In this document: piece after piece, positions 49,261 through 56,974 of the stretch
How the letters are laid out: every line of letters begins with the position of its first letter
How positions within the stretch are numbered: position 1 is the stretch's first letter
Source: Candidatus Epilinea brevis
GTDB taxonomy: Bacteria > Chloroflexota > Anaerolineae > Epilineales > Epilineaceae
DNA: 64,000 nt
NCBI GenBank assembly: GCA_016710785.1
Contig: JADJUE010000002.1
Coordinates: forward strand, 310,001 to 374,000
Reading direction: 5' to 3'
Position numbers and translations under genes: made by a program
The notes under the pieces: generated by a model
What the model was told of the DNA's origin: nothing
Databases searched by the model: none
Seen by the model: only the letters and a program-made list of their open reading frames with translations

Positions 49261-52080
49261 TCAGGGAGCGCCGACGTCGGGACGATTCGCCGCGAGCAGC
49301 GGCAGCCACGCGATGTCTGCCACCGGTGGCCGCGTGGCGGTGGCCGTCGGGCTGAGGGTGGGGCTGGCCAAGGTGGCCAGGAGGGTGGCGGTGGCATCCG
49401 GTGTGGGTGGCGGCGGGGACCAGGGCTCCTGTGGGGCCGGCCCGGGCGGATGGCTGGCGACCGCGGCTGGATCGGTTCCCGCGGCCACCTCGTCGCCGTT
49501 GCGAAAGCCGTCCTGGTCGCGGTCCAGGGCGGCGCGCGGGCCGTCGCCCGGCGGCACGCAGGTGAAGGTGATCTCCCCGGCGGGCCGCGCGGCCAACATC
49601 AGCAGGTCATCGTGGCCTAGGGGGCCCTCCGCGCTCCGGTCGCCGTGCCAGAGGTTCTCCCAGAGCAGCCAGCCTCGCTCCCGGCCGCTGTCCAGGGTGC
49701 GGGCGATCAGGTCGCAGTCACCGGCTGCCGCGCGGGTTTCCAGAACCTGCAGGTGGGTGGCCTGGGCCGCGGTCGGCGCTGTGGCAAGGGTCAGCTGCTG
49801 GCCCACGGCCGGCGCCATCCCGGTGTCGAAAGCCAGGACGTAGGCGGCTACCTGGGCGCGCCCCAGAGCCTTTTGCTCCTCCGACGCGCCGGGGAAGGAG
49901 AAGACATCGGTCTGCAGGAAATGGTCGATGGTGTCCATGCTGCCGTCATGGGCCAGACCGAAGCCGGCGATCTGGTCGCCGGCCAGGTTGAAGCGACCCA
50001 GCTTGTCGTAGACGTTGCGCAGATGAGGGGCCTTGAAGTCCTGCGACGTGCGCACCCCCTCGAAGTTCACCTTGCCGTTGGTACCCAGGGGCAGGGTGTG
50101 GCAACCCTCGCAGTTGGTGATGCCGCTGTCGATCAAGGCCTCTCCGGTGAACAATTTGCGGCCGGCCTCTTGTTCAGCGGTCAGGCTGCGGTCCAGGTTC
50201 TGGTAGGGATTGGGCGGATAGTGGATGGTGGCCAGGAAGCCGAAGAAAGCGCGCATCTCGGCCTCGCTGGGCTCGGCGGCCAGGCCGTTGAGCCCCACGA
50301 AGGCCGGTCCGAACTTCAGGAAGCTCTCGGCCTCGTCGGTGGCCTGGTCGCCGTCACCGTGGCGGTCGCCCCGCCAATGCATGACCCCGGCGCCGGCCAT
50401 GCCGCGGAAGCTCTGGGTCACCATCGGACCCTTCATGGGATGGAACTTGAAGTCGCGCGGCTTCAGGCGGAAATCGTCATGGGTCATGCTGAAGGGGATG
50501 CTGTCCAGGTCGCCGCCGGGATCGCCCAGATCCCAGCCCATCATGTCCGTGTCGGCGAAGACATGGCAGCTGCCGCAGGGGGTGTCGCCATGACCGCTGG
50601 TCCGCGCGGCGTCGTAGAGCAGGGGGCGGCCCGCGTGCACCTCCGGCGGTGTGGGGTCATGCCGCAGGGGCAAGGTGCTGAGCGTGCTGCCGGTTCGGCC
50701 GTCCGCCGCCAGGTCCACGACGCTGATGCTGGCGTCCAGGTGGTTGAGCACGTACAGGCGGGCGCCGTCGGGGCTGAGGGCCAGCCCGGCGGGCCCGAAG
50801 CCCACCGCGATGCGCCCGATCACCTGGCCCAGGCGGTCCAGCACGCCGACCTGGGCGGATTGAAAGGCGGCCACGTAGGCTCGCTGGCCGTCGGCATTGA
50901 AGACCAGCTCCAAGGGCTGGGCCAGGCTGAGCGCCCGCTCCGCCGCTGTGCCCGGAGCGCGGGCGCGATCGACGTGGGCGTTGAGGTCCACCGCCAGGAA
51001 GCTGCCGCCCACCAGTCGACTGATGCGCTGCACATAGGCCCGCCCCTTGAGCCGCGGCTCGAAGCGGATACCGTTGAGGGCCTCACTGTGGGTCACCCAG
51101 ACTTCGCCGCTGCCGGGTTGCACCGCCAGGTTGAAGAGGAGCGTGCCCGCGGCGGTGAAGGCATCGGCGACCGCCGGCCGCGGCCCGCGAGCGTCGATGC
51201 GAAAGACGTCCTTGTCTGGCAGGGTGAACGGCACCGCTTTGGCGCGGTCTGTGCCGCCGGCGTCCGCCCAGCGCCGCCCCGACTGCCTGACGATGAGGCC
51301 CGTCGGCGGCGGTGTGGCCGCCACCTTGACCGGCATCCCCGGATCGGGCATGCCGCCGGTCGTCTGCGCGGCCGTTTCGTCGATGCTCGCCGAGCCGTTG
51401 CCCGACTGGAAGATGGCGGCATAGACGGACCGGCCGTCCGGGCTCACCGCCAGGGCGCGCGGCTTGCGGCCGAATAGGCGCAGGCTCTCCGGCGGGCGCG
51501 CCGGATCGTCCGTCCGCCACACCTGCACCTGGGCCTGCCCCAGGCCGGGCTTCAACGGCTCCCCACGGTAGGCGCTGGCCACGAAGACCATGTCGCGCTG
51601 CGGCCCACCTACCACGATGTCGCGCGGCTCGTCGCCGGTGGCGAGGGTGCGGGTCACGCGGGCCTGGAGCGGATCCGCCACATCGACGATGGATACGGTA
51701 TCGGAGAGGTGGTTGACCACCCAGGCCTCCGAGCCCGTCAAGGCCACGGCCACCGGGCGCAGGCCCACGGCCACTTCGCCCATTCGGCGCAGGCCGCCGG
51801 GTTCCACGGCGAAGATCTCCAGCCGGTCGTCGGCGGTGTTGACCGCATAGAGCCGGTTGCCGTCCGGGGACAGCGCCAACGGGCGCACGGGCTCGGTCTC
51901 GAAGTTGGTGTAGCCGGCGGAGCGGGGCTGGGGATCCTGGGCGCGGCCGGAGCGGGGCCAGATGAGCGGCGCGGCCAGGAGCAGGATGATCAGGACCGGG
52001 GCCAGACGCATGAGGACGCCCCGCGGCACGAGGGCCGGCGGTCGCCAAAGCCGTGGTTGTCGGGTAGTTCGCATCCTCAT
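49261..52080 (-). CDS. YVTN beta-propeller fused to di-heme cytochrome c peroxidase
   Basis: 939 aa, start supported by GGGAGG 8 nt upstream. A signal sequence or anchor (about 24-48) is followed by a YVTN-type propeller (about 60-480) with repeats such as RLYAVNTADDRLEIF and RLYVLNHLDASISVVDL. A CcpA/MauG-like domain has two heme sites, CGSCH (about 502) and CEGCH (about 654). A Ca-binding type-3 motif DRDQDGFRNGDE follows, then a Thr/Pro linker and the C-terminal AWLPLLAANR. It should be an extracytoplasmic heme oxidoreductase, reducing peroxide or modifying a substrate. The substrate is unknown. Confidence 0.88.
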   Translation of the reverse strand: MRMRTTRQPRLWRPPALVPRGVLMRLAPVLIILLLAAPLIWPRSGRAQDPQPRSAGYTNFETEPVRPLALSPDGNRLYAVNTADDRLEIFAVEPGGLRRMGEVAVGLRPVAVALTGSEAWVVNHLSDTVSIVDVADPLQARVTRTLATGDEPRDIVVGGPQRDMVFVASAYRGEPLKPGLGQAQVQVWRTDDPARPPESLRLFGRKPRALAVSPDGRSVYAAIFQSGNGSASIDETAAQTTGGMPDPGMPVKVAATPPPTGLIVRQSGRRWADAGGTDRAKAVPFTLPDKDVFRIDARGPRPAVADAFTAAGTLLFNLAVQPGSGEVWVTHSEALNGIRFEPRLKGRAYVQRISRLVGGSFLAVDLNAHVDRARAPGTAAERALSLAQPLELVFNADGQRAYVAAFQSAQVGVLDRLGQVIGRIAVGFGPAGLALSPDGARLYVLNHLDASISVVDLAADGRTGSTLSTLPLRHDPTPPEVHAGRPLLYDAARTSGHGDTPCGSCHVFADTDMMGWDLGDPGGDLDSIPFSMTHDDFRLKPRDFKFHPMKGPMVTQSFRGMAGAGVMHWRGDRHGDGDQATDEAESFLKFGPAFVGLNGLAAEPSEAEMRAFFGFLATIHYPPNPYQNLDRSLTAEQEAGRKLFTGEALIDSGITNCEGCHTLPLGTNGKVNFEGVRTSQDFKAPHLRNVYDKLGRFNLAGDQIAGFGLAHDGSMDTIDHFLQTDVFSFPGASEEQKALGRAQVAAYVLAFDTGMAPAVGQQLTLATAPTAAQATHLQVLETRAAAGDCDLIARTLDSGRERGWLLWENLWHGDRSAEGPLGHDDLLMLAARPAGEITFTCVPPGDGPRAALDRDQDGFRNGDEVAAGTDPAAVASHPPGPAPQEPWSPPPPTPDATATLLATLASPTLSPTATATRPPVADIAWLPLLAANRPDVGAP

Positions 52081-52171
52081 GTCCTTACCTCCCGATCATG
52101 CCGATGTCGGTGCGCGCAATTGCCCTGGAGTATACGGCGGAGGCACGGCACCTGTCCACACACTTTCCAAT

Positions 52172-52200
52172 TTGCGTGGCGCGGTCGGTCGGTCTATGAT
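52172..52200 (+). promoter_or_regulatory. Promoter of rpsT
   Basis: TTGCGT (52172-52177), a 17-bp spacer and TATGAT (52195-52200). The leader is about 130 nt, long enough for the translational autoregulation known for S20, though no defined structure was recognised. Confidence 0.45.
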
Positions 52201-52335
52201 CAAGTTTCGTGTTCATCATCAGCCGTACTGTGACATCATCCTTAATCATCGCCTCCAGAGCCTGGAGCGATCATCCCGCATCGTTGACCGCGGCGCCACT
52301 GCACCGGCCGCCGCTCGCCTGAGGAGAAGGATCCC

Positions 52336-52614
52336 TTGGCCAATATCAAGTCCGCCGAGAAGCGCGCCCGCCAGACCATCGTGCGGCATGCCCGCAACCG
52401 CTGGTACCGCAGCCGCTACCGCACCTTCGTGAAGCGCGCCCGGCATTACATCGCCGAGGGCGACCAGGAAAACGCCCCCGACGCCATCCGCCGCGCCGCG
52501 CAGGCCTTGGACCGCGCGGCCCAGCGCAACGTGATCCACCGCAACAAGGCCTCGCGGCTCAAGAGCCGGATCATGGTGGCTTTCAACAAGATGAAGCTGA
52601 AGGTTGCCGCCTGA
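52336..52614 (+). CDS. rpsT: Small-subunit ribosomal protein S20
   Basis: 92 aa with a TTG start preceded by GGAGAAGG. The sequence is helical and very basic, with the family pattern ANIKSAEKRARQT, RNRWYRSRYRTFVKRA and HRNKASRLKSRI. S20 binds 16S rRNA in the body and foot of the 30S subunit. A non-ATG start is common for rpsT and helps keep it low and feedback-controlled. A textbook terminator follows. Confidence 0.96.
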   Translation: MANIKSAEKRARQTIVRHARNRWYRSRYRTFVKRARHYIAEGDQENAPDAIRRAAQALDRAAQRNVIHRNKASRLKSRIMVAFNKMKLKVAA

Positions 52615-52654
52615 TCCGGAACGGAACAGGCCCGGTCTCACCTTCGCCCGCTGC

Positions 52655-52681
52655 GCCCTCTCCGTTCGGAGAGGGCGTTTT
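52655..52681 (+). terminator. Rho-independent terminator of rpsT
   Basis: GCCCTCTCC (52655-52663), loop GTTC, GGAGAGGGC (52668-52676), then GTTTT. Perfect 9-bp stem with a short U-run. Confidence 0.85.
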
Positions 52682-52870
52682 GCTTGCTCCCTGAGCCGGC
52701 TCCGTCTTGCCGCCCTGCGGTGGCGGGCCTAGAATCCCCACCTCCACATTGTTTGCGATTCGATCCTCATCCCTGCTGGTCGCCGCGCCCAGATGCGCCC
52801 CCCAGGGATGCGAGGCCTCGCCCCGCCAGGGCGTCCGGCCGGGCAGACCTGATTGGGATTTGAGCGGCTC

Positions 52871-54010
52871 ATGCTGAACCCCCGCCTGCTTTCGGTGGTG
52901 CGCAAGGAGTTCATCCAGATCGTCCGCGACCCGCGGACCCTGGCCCTCACCTTCGCCATGCCTATCATCCAGCTATTCCTGCTGGGCTTCGCGGCTACCA
53001 GCGATGTGCGCCAGGTGCCTCTGGCCGTCTGGGACCAGGATCGCTCCGCGGCCTCGCGTTCCCTGGTGGACGCCTACCGGGCGGCCGATTACTTTCAGGT
53101 GGCCTACGAGGCCGACAACGAGGCCCAGGTGCGCCGCCTTGTGGACCGCGGCGACGCGCGGGCCGGCCTGGTGATCCCGCCGGATTACGGCCGTCGCCTG
53201 CTGGACGGGCAGACCGCCACCGTGGCCTTCGTCATCGACGGGTCGGACCCAACCGTGGCCGGCACCGCCCTCGCGGCCGCCACCCTGATCGGGCAGGCCA
53301 AGGGGGCGCAGCTCAGCCTGGAGCGACTGGCGCGCCGCGGCGCGGCCGTGGCCGGCATGGCCCGCCCGCCCCTCGAGGTGCGCACGCGGGTCTGGTTCAA
53401 CCCCGACCTGGTCAGCGCCTACTACATGGTGCCGGCCCTCATCGGGCTCATCCTGCAGTTCCTCACCGTGATCTTGACCGCCACGGCCATCGTTCGTGAG
53501 CGGGAGCGGGGGACCATCGAGCAGCTGATCGTCACCCCCATCCGGTCCTGGGAGCTGGTGGTGGGCAAGCTGACGCCCTACGTGGTCATCGGCTTCATGG
53601 ACACCGTTCTGATCCTGTTCGCCGGGATGCTGATCTTCGGCGTGCCGGTCAACGGCAGCATTCCGCTCCTGCTCGTCTTGTCCGGTCTCTTCCTGGTGAC
53701 CACCCTGGGGCTCGGCCTCTTCATCTCCACCATTGCCAGCACCCAGCAGGAGGCCATGATCACGGCCCTCTTCTTCAACCTGCCGGCCATCTTTCTGTCG
53801 GGGTTCTTCTTTCCCCTGGCGGCCATGCCCACGATCCTGCAATGGCTCAGCTACCTCATCCCGCTGCGTTGGTTCCTGATCATCGTGCGGGGCATCGTCC
53901 TCAAGGGCGTGGGCATGGAGGCGCTGTGGCCGCAGGTGGCGGCGCTGGCGGTCTTCGCCGTCCTCATCATGGGGGGCGCGGCCCTCCGTTTCCACAAGCG
54001 GCTGGACTGA
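52871..54010 (+). CDS. ABC-2 type permease (YbhS/YbhR-like)
   Basis: 379 aa from the ATG at 52871; a TTG six codons earlier is possible. One N-terminal transmembrane helix (PIIQLFLLGFAATSD) is followed by a ~150-residue extracytoplasmic domain with DQDRSAASRSLVDAYR. A C-terminal block of five helices holds the ABC-2 motif RERERGTIEQLIVTPI. It is the membrane component of a multidrug or polysaccharide-type exporter. It is the first gene of an operon with an HlyD protein and two ATPases. A second permease, normally present in ybhFSR operons, is missing. Confidence 0.9.
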   Translation: MLNPRLLSVVRKEFIQIVRDPRTLALTFAMPIIQLFLLGFAATSDVRQVPLAVWDQDRSAASRSLVDAYRAADYFQVAYEADNEAQVRRLVDRGDARAGLVIPPDYGRRLLDGQTATVAFVIDGSDPTVAGTALAAATLIGQAKGAQLSLERLARRGAAVAGMARPPLEVRTRVWFNPDLVSAYYMVPALIGLILQFLTVILTATAIVRERERGTIEQLIVTPIRSWELVVGKLTPYVVIGFMDTVLILFAGMLIFGVPVNGSIPLLLVLSGLFLVTTLGLGLFISTIASTQQEAMITALFFNLPAIFLSGFFFPLAAMPTILQWLSYLIPLRWFLIIVRGIVLKGVGMEALWPQVAALAVFAVLIMGGAALRFHKRLD

Positions 54011-54035
54011 CGCCGCCCTGCAGTCGAGGTGTCCC

Positions 54036-54821
54036 ATGAAGCAAGGTGTCATCCGGATCATCCTGGTGCTCGCCGTCCTGGCCGGCCTGGGCTACTGGCT
54101 GTGGCAGCGGGCCGCGAACAACGCCGCCCAGGCCGATGCCGCCATCGAGGCCTCGGGAACCATCGAGGCGGTGGAGGTCTCCGTGGCCCCCGAGATCGGT
54201 GGCCGCGTCCTGGAGGTGTTGGTGGAGGCCGGTGACGAAGTGGCCGAGGGCGATGTGCTCGTGCGCCTCGATCCCACCCTCCTGGAAGCCCAGGGGCGTC
54301 AGGCCACCGCGGCGCTGGACCTGGCCCGGGCGGCGGTGGCCGCGGCCGGCGGCCCGGCCGCGCCGGCCGGCCGTCTGGCCGCGGCGCAGCTGGCCCAGGC
54401 GCAGGCCGCGGCGGATCTCCTGGCGGCCCAGCTGGAGCGTTTGACGCTGCTGGCGCCGGCCGACGGGGTGATCCTGGAGCGCGCGGCCGAGCCGGGCGAG
54501 GTGGCGATGCCCGGTGCGCCGCTCTTGACCCTGGGCCGCCTGGACGACCTGACGATCAAGGTCTACGTGCCGGAGGACCGCTATGGCCGAATCTCCGTGG
54601 GCGACAAGGCGACCTTGCAGGTGGACGCCTTCCCGGACCGTAGCTTCACGGCCGAGGTCACCCAGATCGCCGACCGGGCGGAGTTCACGCCGCGCAACGT
54701 GCAGACGGCCAGCGGTCGCAAGGCGACGGTCTACGGCGTGACCCTGGCCGTGGAGGGCAAGAGCGGGCGCCTGAAGCCCGGCATGCCCGCCGACCTGCGC
54801 TTCGACGGGTCGGATCGATGA
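54036..54821 (+). CDS. HlyD/YbhG-type membrane fusion protein
   Basis: 261 aa. An N-terminal signal anchor (IRIILVLAVLAGLGYWLW) is followed by the lipoyl half-motif SGTIEAVEVSVAPEIGGRVLEVLVEAGDEV, a very short Ala-rich helical hairpin (about 90-135) and the second lipoyl half LLAPADGVILERAAEPGEV. A beta-barrel domain ends LKPGMPADLRFDG. It would link the ABC-2 permease to the cell exterior. The hairpin is shorter than in Gram-negative YbhG, consistent with not having to span a periplasm to a TolC channel. Confidence 0.88.
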   Translation: MKQGVIRIILVLAVLAGLGYWLWQRAANNAAQADAAIEASGTIEAVEVSVAPEIGGRVLEVLVEAGDEVAEGDVLVRLDPTLLEAQGRQATAALDLARAAVAAAGGPAAPAGRLAAAQLAQAQAAADLLAAQLERLTLLAPADGVILERAAEPGEVAMPGAPLLTLGRLDDLTIKVYVPEDRYGRISVGDKATLQVDAFPDRSFTAEVTQIADRAEFTPRNVQTASGRKATVYGVTLAVEGKSGRLKPGMPADLRFDGSDR

Positions 54822-55810
54822 TGCAGAGCGCCTCGGCCGCGGCTGGGGCCGAGGACGCCGTCATCCTCGCCCAGGGCCTGCGGCGGGCCTACGGCGCCGT
54901 CCAGGCGGTGGATGGGGTGAGTCTGGCGGTGCGGCCGGGCGAGGCCTACGGTCTTCTGGGGCCTGACGGGGCCGGCAAGACCACCTTCATTCGTCTGCTG
55001 GTCGGGGCTCTCCGACCCGATGCCGGTCGGGCCGTCATCAGCGGCTTCGACCTGGCCACCGCCACTGAGGCGGCGCGGGCAACCATCGGCTATCTGGCGG
55101 GGCGGTTCAGCCTCTACGGCGACCTGACGGTGGCCGAGAACCTGCGCTTCTTCGGGCAGGTGCGGGGCCTGGGTGGGAGCGAGCTCAACAGCCGCGCCCG
55201 GGAGCTCTTGGGCTTCGTCGGCCTCAACGGCTTCGAGGCCTGGCGGGCGGAGCAGCTGTCCGGCGGCATGAAGCAGAAGCTGGGCCTGGCCTGCGCCCTC
55301 ATCCACCGGCCGAAGGTGCTGCTGCTGGACGAACCCAGCAGTGGCCTGGACCCTTTGACCCGCCGCGACCTCTGGCACTTGATTACCCGGGTGCTGGGCG
55401 AGGGCGCGGCGGTGCTTGTCAGCACGCCGTACATGGACGAGGCCGCCCGCTGCGGACGGATCGGCCTGCTGCGCGCCGGGCGATTGGTGGCCGAGGGGCG
55501 CCCCGGCGACCTCACCGCGCCCTTGATCGGGCGGGTGCTGGAGCTGAGCGCCGGGCCGCGAAGGGTGGTGCAGCAGGTGGCCGCGGCCGACCCCGACGTG
55601 CGGGAGGTCCTGGCTTTCGGCGACCGCTTCCACCTGTTGGTGTCCGACGCCGAAGGCCCCCTGGCGCGCCTGCCGCAGGCATTGCGGGCCGCGGGGGCCC
55701 AAGTGGAGCGGCTGCGGTCGATCGCCCCCAGTCTGGAGGACGCCTTCATCAGCCTTTACAGCGAGGCGCCGTCTGTCTCGTCGCCCGAAGCGGCCGCCCG
55801 TCATGGCTGA
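54818..55810 (+). CDS. ABC-2 exporter ATPase, first
   Basis: 330 aa. Walker A GPDGAGKTT, Q-loop region LAGRFSLYGDLTV, signature LSGGMKQKL and Walker B VLLLDEPSSGLDP are present. A C-terminal extension of ~90 residues (REVLAFGDRFHLLVSD ... LRSIAPSLEDAFISL) is typical of DrrA/YbhF-type ATPases. The start overlaps the HlyD stop, and the gene overlaps the next ATPase by 8 bp. The pair corresponds to the two halves of fused YbhF, here as separate genes. Confidence 0.92.
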   Translation: MMQSASAAAGAEDAVILAQGLRRAYGAVQAVDGVSLAVRPGEAYGLLGPDGAGKTTFIRLLVGALRPDAGRAVISGFDLATATEAARATIGYLAGRFSLYGDLTVAENLRFFGQVRGLGGSELNSRARELLGFVGLNGFEAWRAEQLSGGMKQKLGLACALIHRPKVLLLDEPSSGLDPLTRRDLWHLITRVLGEGAAVLVSTPYMDEAARCGRIGLLRAGRLVAEGRPGDLTAPLIGRVLELSAGPRRVVQQVAAADPDVREVLAFGDRFHLLVSDAEGPLARLPQALRAAGAQVERLRSIAPSLEDAFISLYSEAPSVSSPEAAARHG

Positions 55811-56723
55811 GATGGCCATCGTCGCCGACGGGCTGGTCAAGCGTTTCGGAGACTTCACGGCCGTCGACGACGTCAGCTTCAGCGTGGCCCGCGGCGAGGT
55901 GGTGGGCTACTTGGGGGCCAACGGCAGCGGCAAGACGACCACGATGCGGCTCCTCATGGGCCTGCTGCGGCCGACGGCCGGCTCGGCCACCGTCCTGGGT
56001 CTGGATGTGGCGTGCGACGCCGAACGCATTCGGCCGCGGGTAGGCTACATGAGCCAGAAGTTCGCCCTGTACGAAGACCTCACCGTGCGCGAGAACCTGG
56101 CCTTCTACGGCGGTCTGTATGGCCTGCCGCTGGCCGAGCTGCCCGGCCGCGTGGTCACCCTGGCGGAGCGGGTCGGTTTGGCGGGGCGCGAAGATCTGCT
56201 GGCCGGCGAGTTGTCCGGCGGCTGGCGGCAGCGCCTGGCCCTGGGCATCGCCATGGTGCACCGACCGGAACTGCTGCTGCTCGACGAGCCCACTTCCGGT
56301 GTGGACCCGGCGGCGCGACGCGCCTTCTGGAACCTCATCTACGAGGTGGCCGAAGAGGGCGCGACGGTCCTGGTGAGCACGCATTACATGGATGAGGCGG
56401 AGCATTGTGGGCGCCTGGGCATCATGCGCTCCGGTCGCCTGCTGGCCTGGGGCGCTCCGGCCGAGCTCAAGCGCCAGACCGTCCAAGGGGAGATCTGGGA
56501 GCTGACGGCGGATCCGCTGCTGACGGCCCTCGCCGCGTTGCAGGCGACACCGGAAGTGATCGAGGCTGACCTCCAAGGCGACCGCCTGCGGGTCCAGACC
56601 AAAGGGGGAGCGGGCGGGGAGGCGCTGCTGCGCACGGTCCTGGACGCCGCGGGCTGCACGGTGACCAGCCTGACGCCGGGCGAAGTGACCTTGGAGGACG
56701 TGTTCCTGGCGCTGGCGCGGTGA
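55803..56723 (+). CDS. ABC-2 exporter ATPase, second
   Basis: 306 aa. Walker A GANGSGKTT, Q-loop MSQKFALYEDLTV, signature LSGGWRQRL and Walker B LLLLDEPTSGVDP are present. The C-terminal domain ends TPGEVTLEDVFLALAR, the usual YbhF/CcmA-like end. It matches the C-terminal half of YbhF. With the preceding ATPase it should form a heterodimeric motor for the permease at the head of the operon. Confidence 0.92.
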   Translation: MAEMAIVADGLVKRFGDFTAVDDVSFSVARGEVVGYLGANGSGKTTTMRLLMGLLRPTAGSATVLGLDVACDAERIRPRVGYMSQKFALYEDLTVRENLAFYGGLYGLPLAELPGRVVTLAERVGLAGREDLLAGELSGGWRQRLALGIAMVHRPELLLLDEPTSGVDPAARRAFWNLIYEVAEEGATVLVSTHYMDEAEHCGRLGIMRSGRLLAWGAPAELKRQTVQGEIWELTADPLLTALAALQATPEVIEADLQGDRLRVQTKGGAGGEALLRTVLDAAGCTVTSLTPGEVTLEDVFLALAR

Positions 56724-56853
56724 CGTATCGATTGTCGACGCGTTGAAGGGTACGACACCGGAGCAATCAATCGACACAGGAGCAATCGACACCAACCCAG
56801 GTGTCGAGTCGCGGGCTGTGGTTACAGACCGTCGGCGATTGACGCGGAATCGG

Positions 56854-56862
56854 TGCTATCCT
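56854..56862 (+). promoter_or_regulatory. Extended -10 promoter of the secreted propeller gene
   Basis: TGCTATCCT has the TGn extension and lies about 112 nt upstream of the start. The gap 56724-56974 also holds two near-identical GGAGCAATC-CGACAC direct repeats (56760-56795). Confidence 0.35.
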
Positions 56863-56974
56863 AGCCGGCAAGGCGTTGAGGTCGCCACCGCATGTCATCA
56901 CTTTCAGTGATTGACGACAGCCTCGTTCAAGCCCCCATCGCACTGGACTTTGCTGCGATTGAAAGGGTGCGTCG

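Noticed and set aside
53842..54039. Possible second permease or small gene between the permease and HlyD genes
   Set aside because: The frame is an out-of-frame overlap of the permease C-terminus with no hydrophobic segments.
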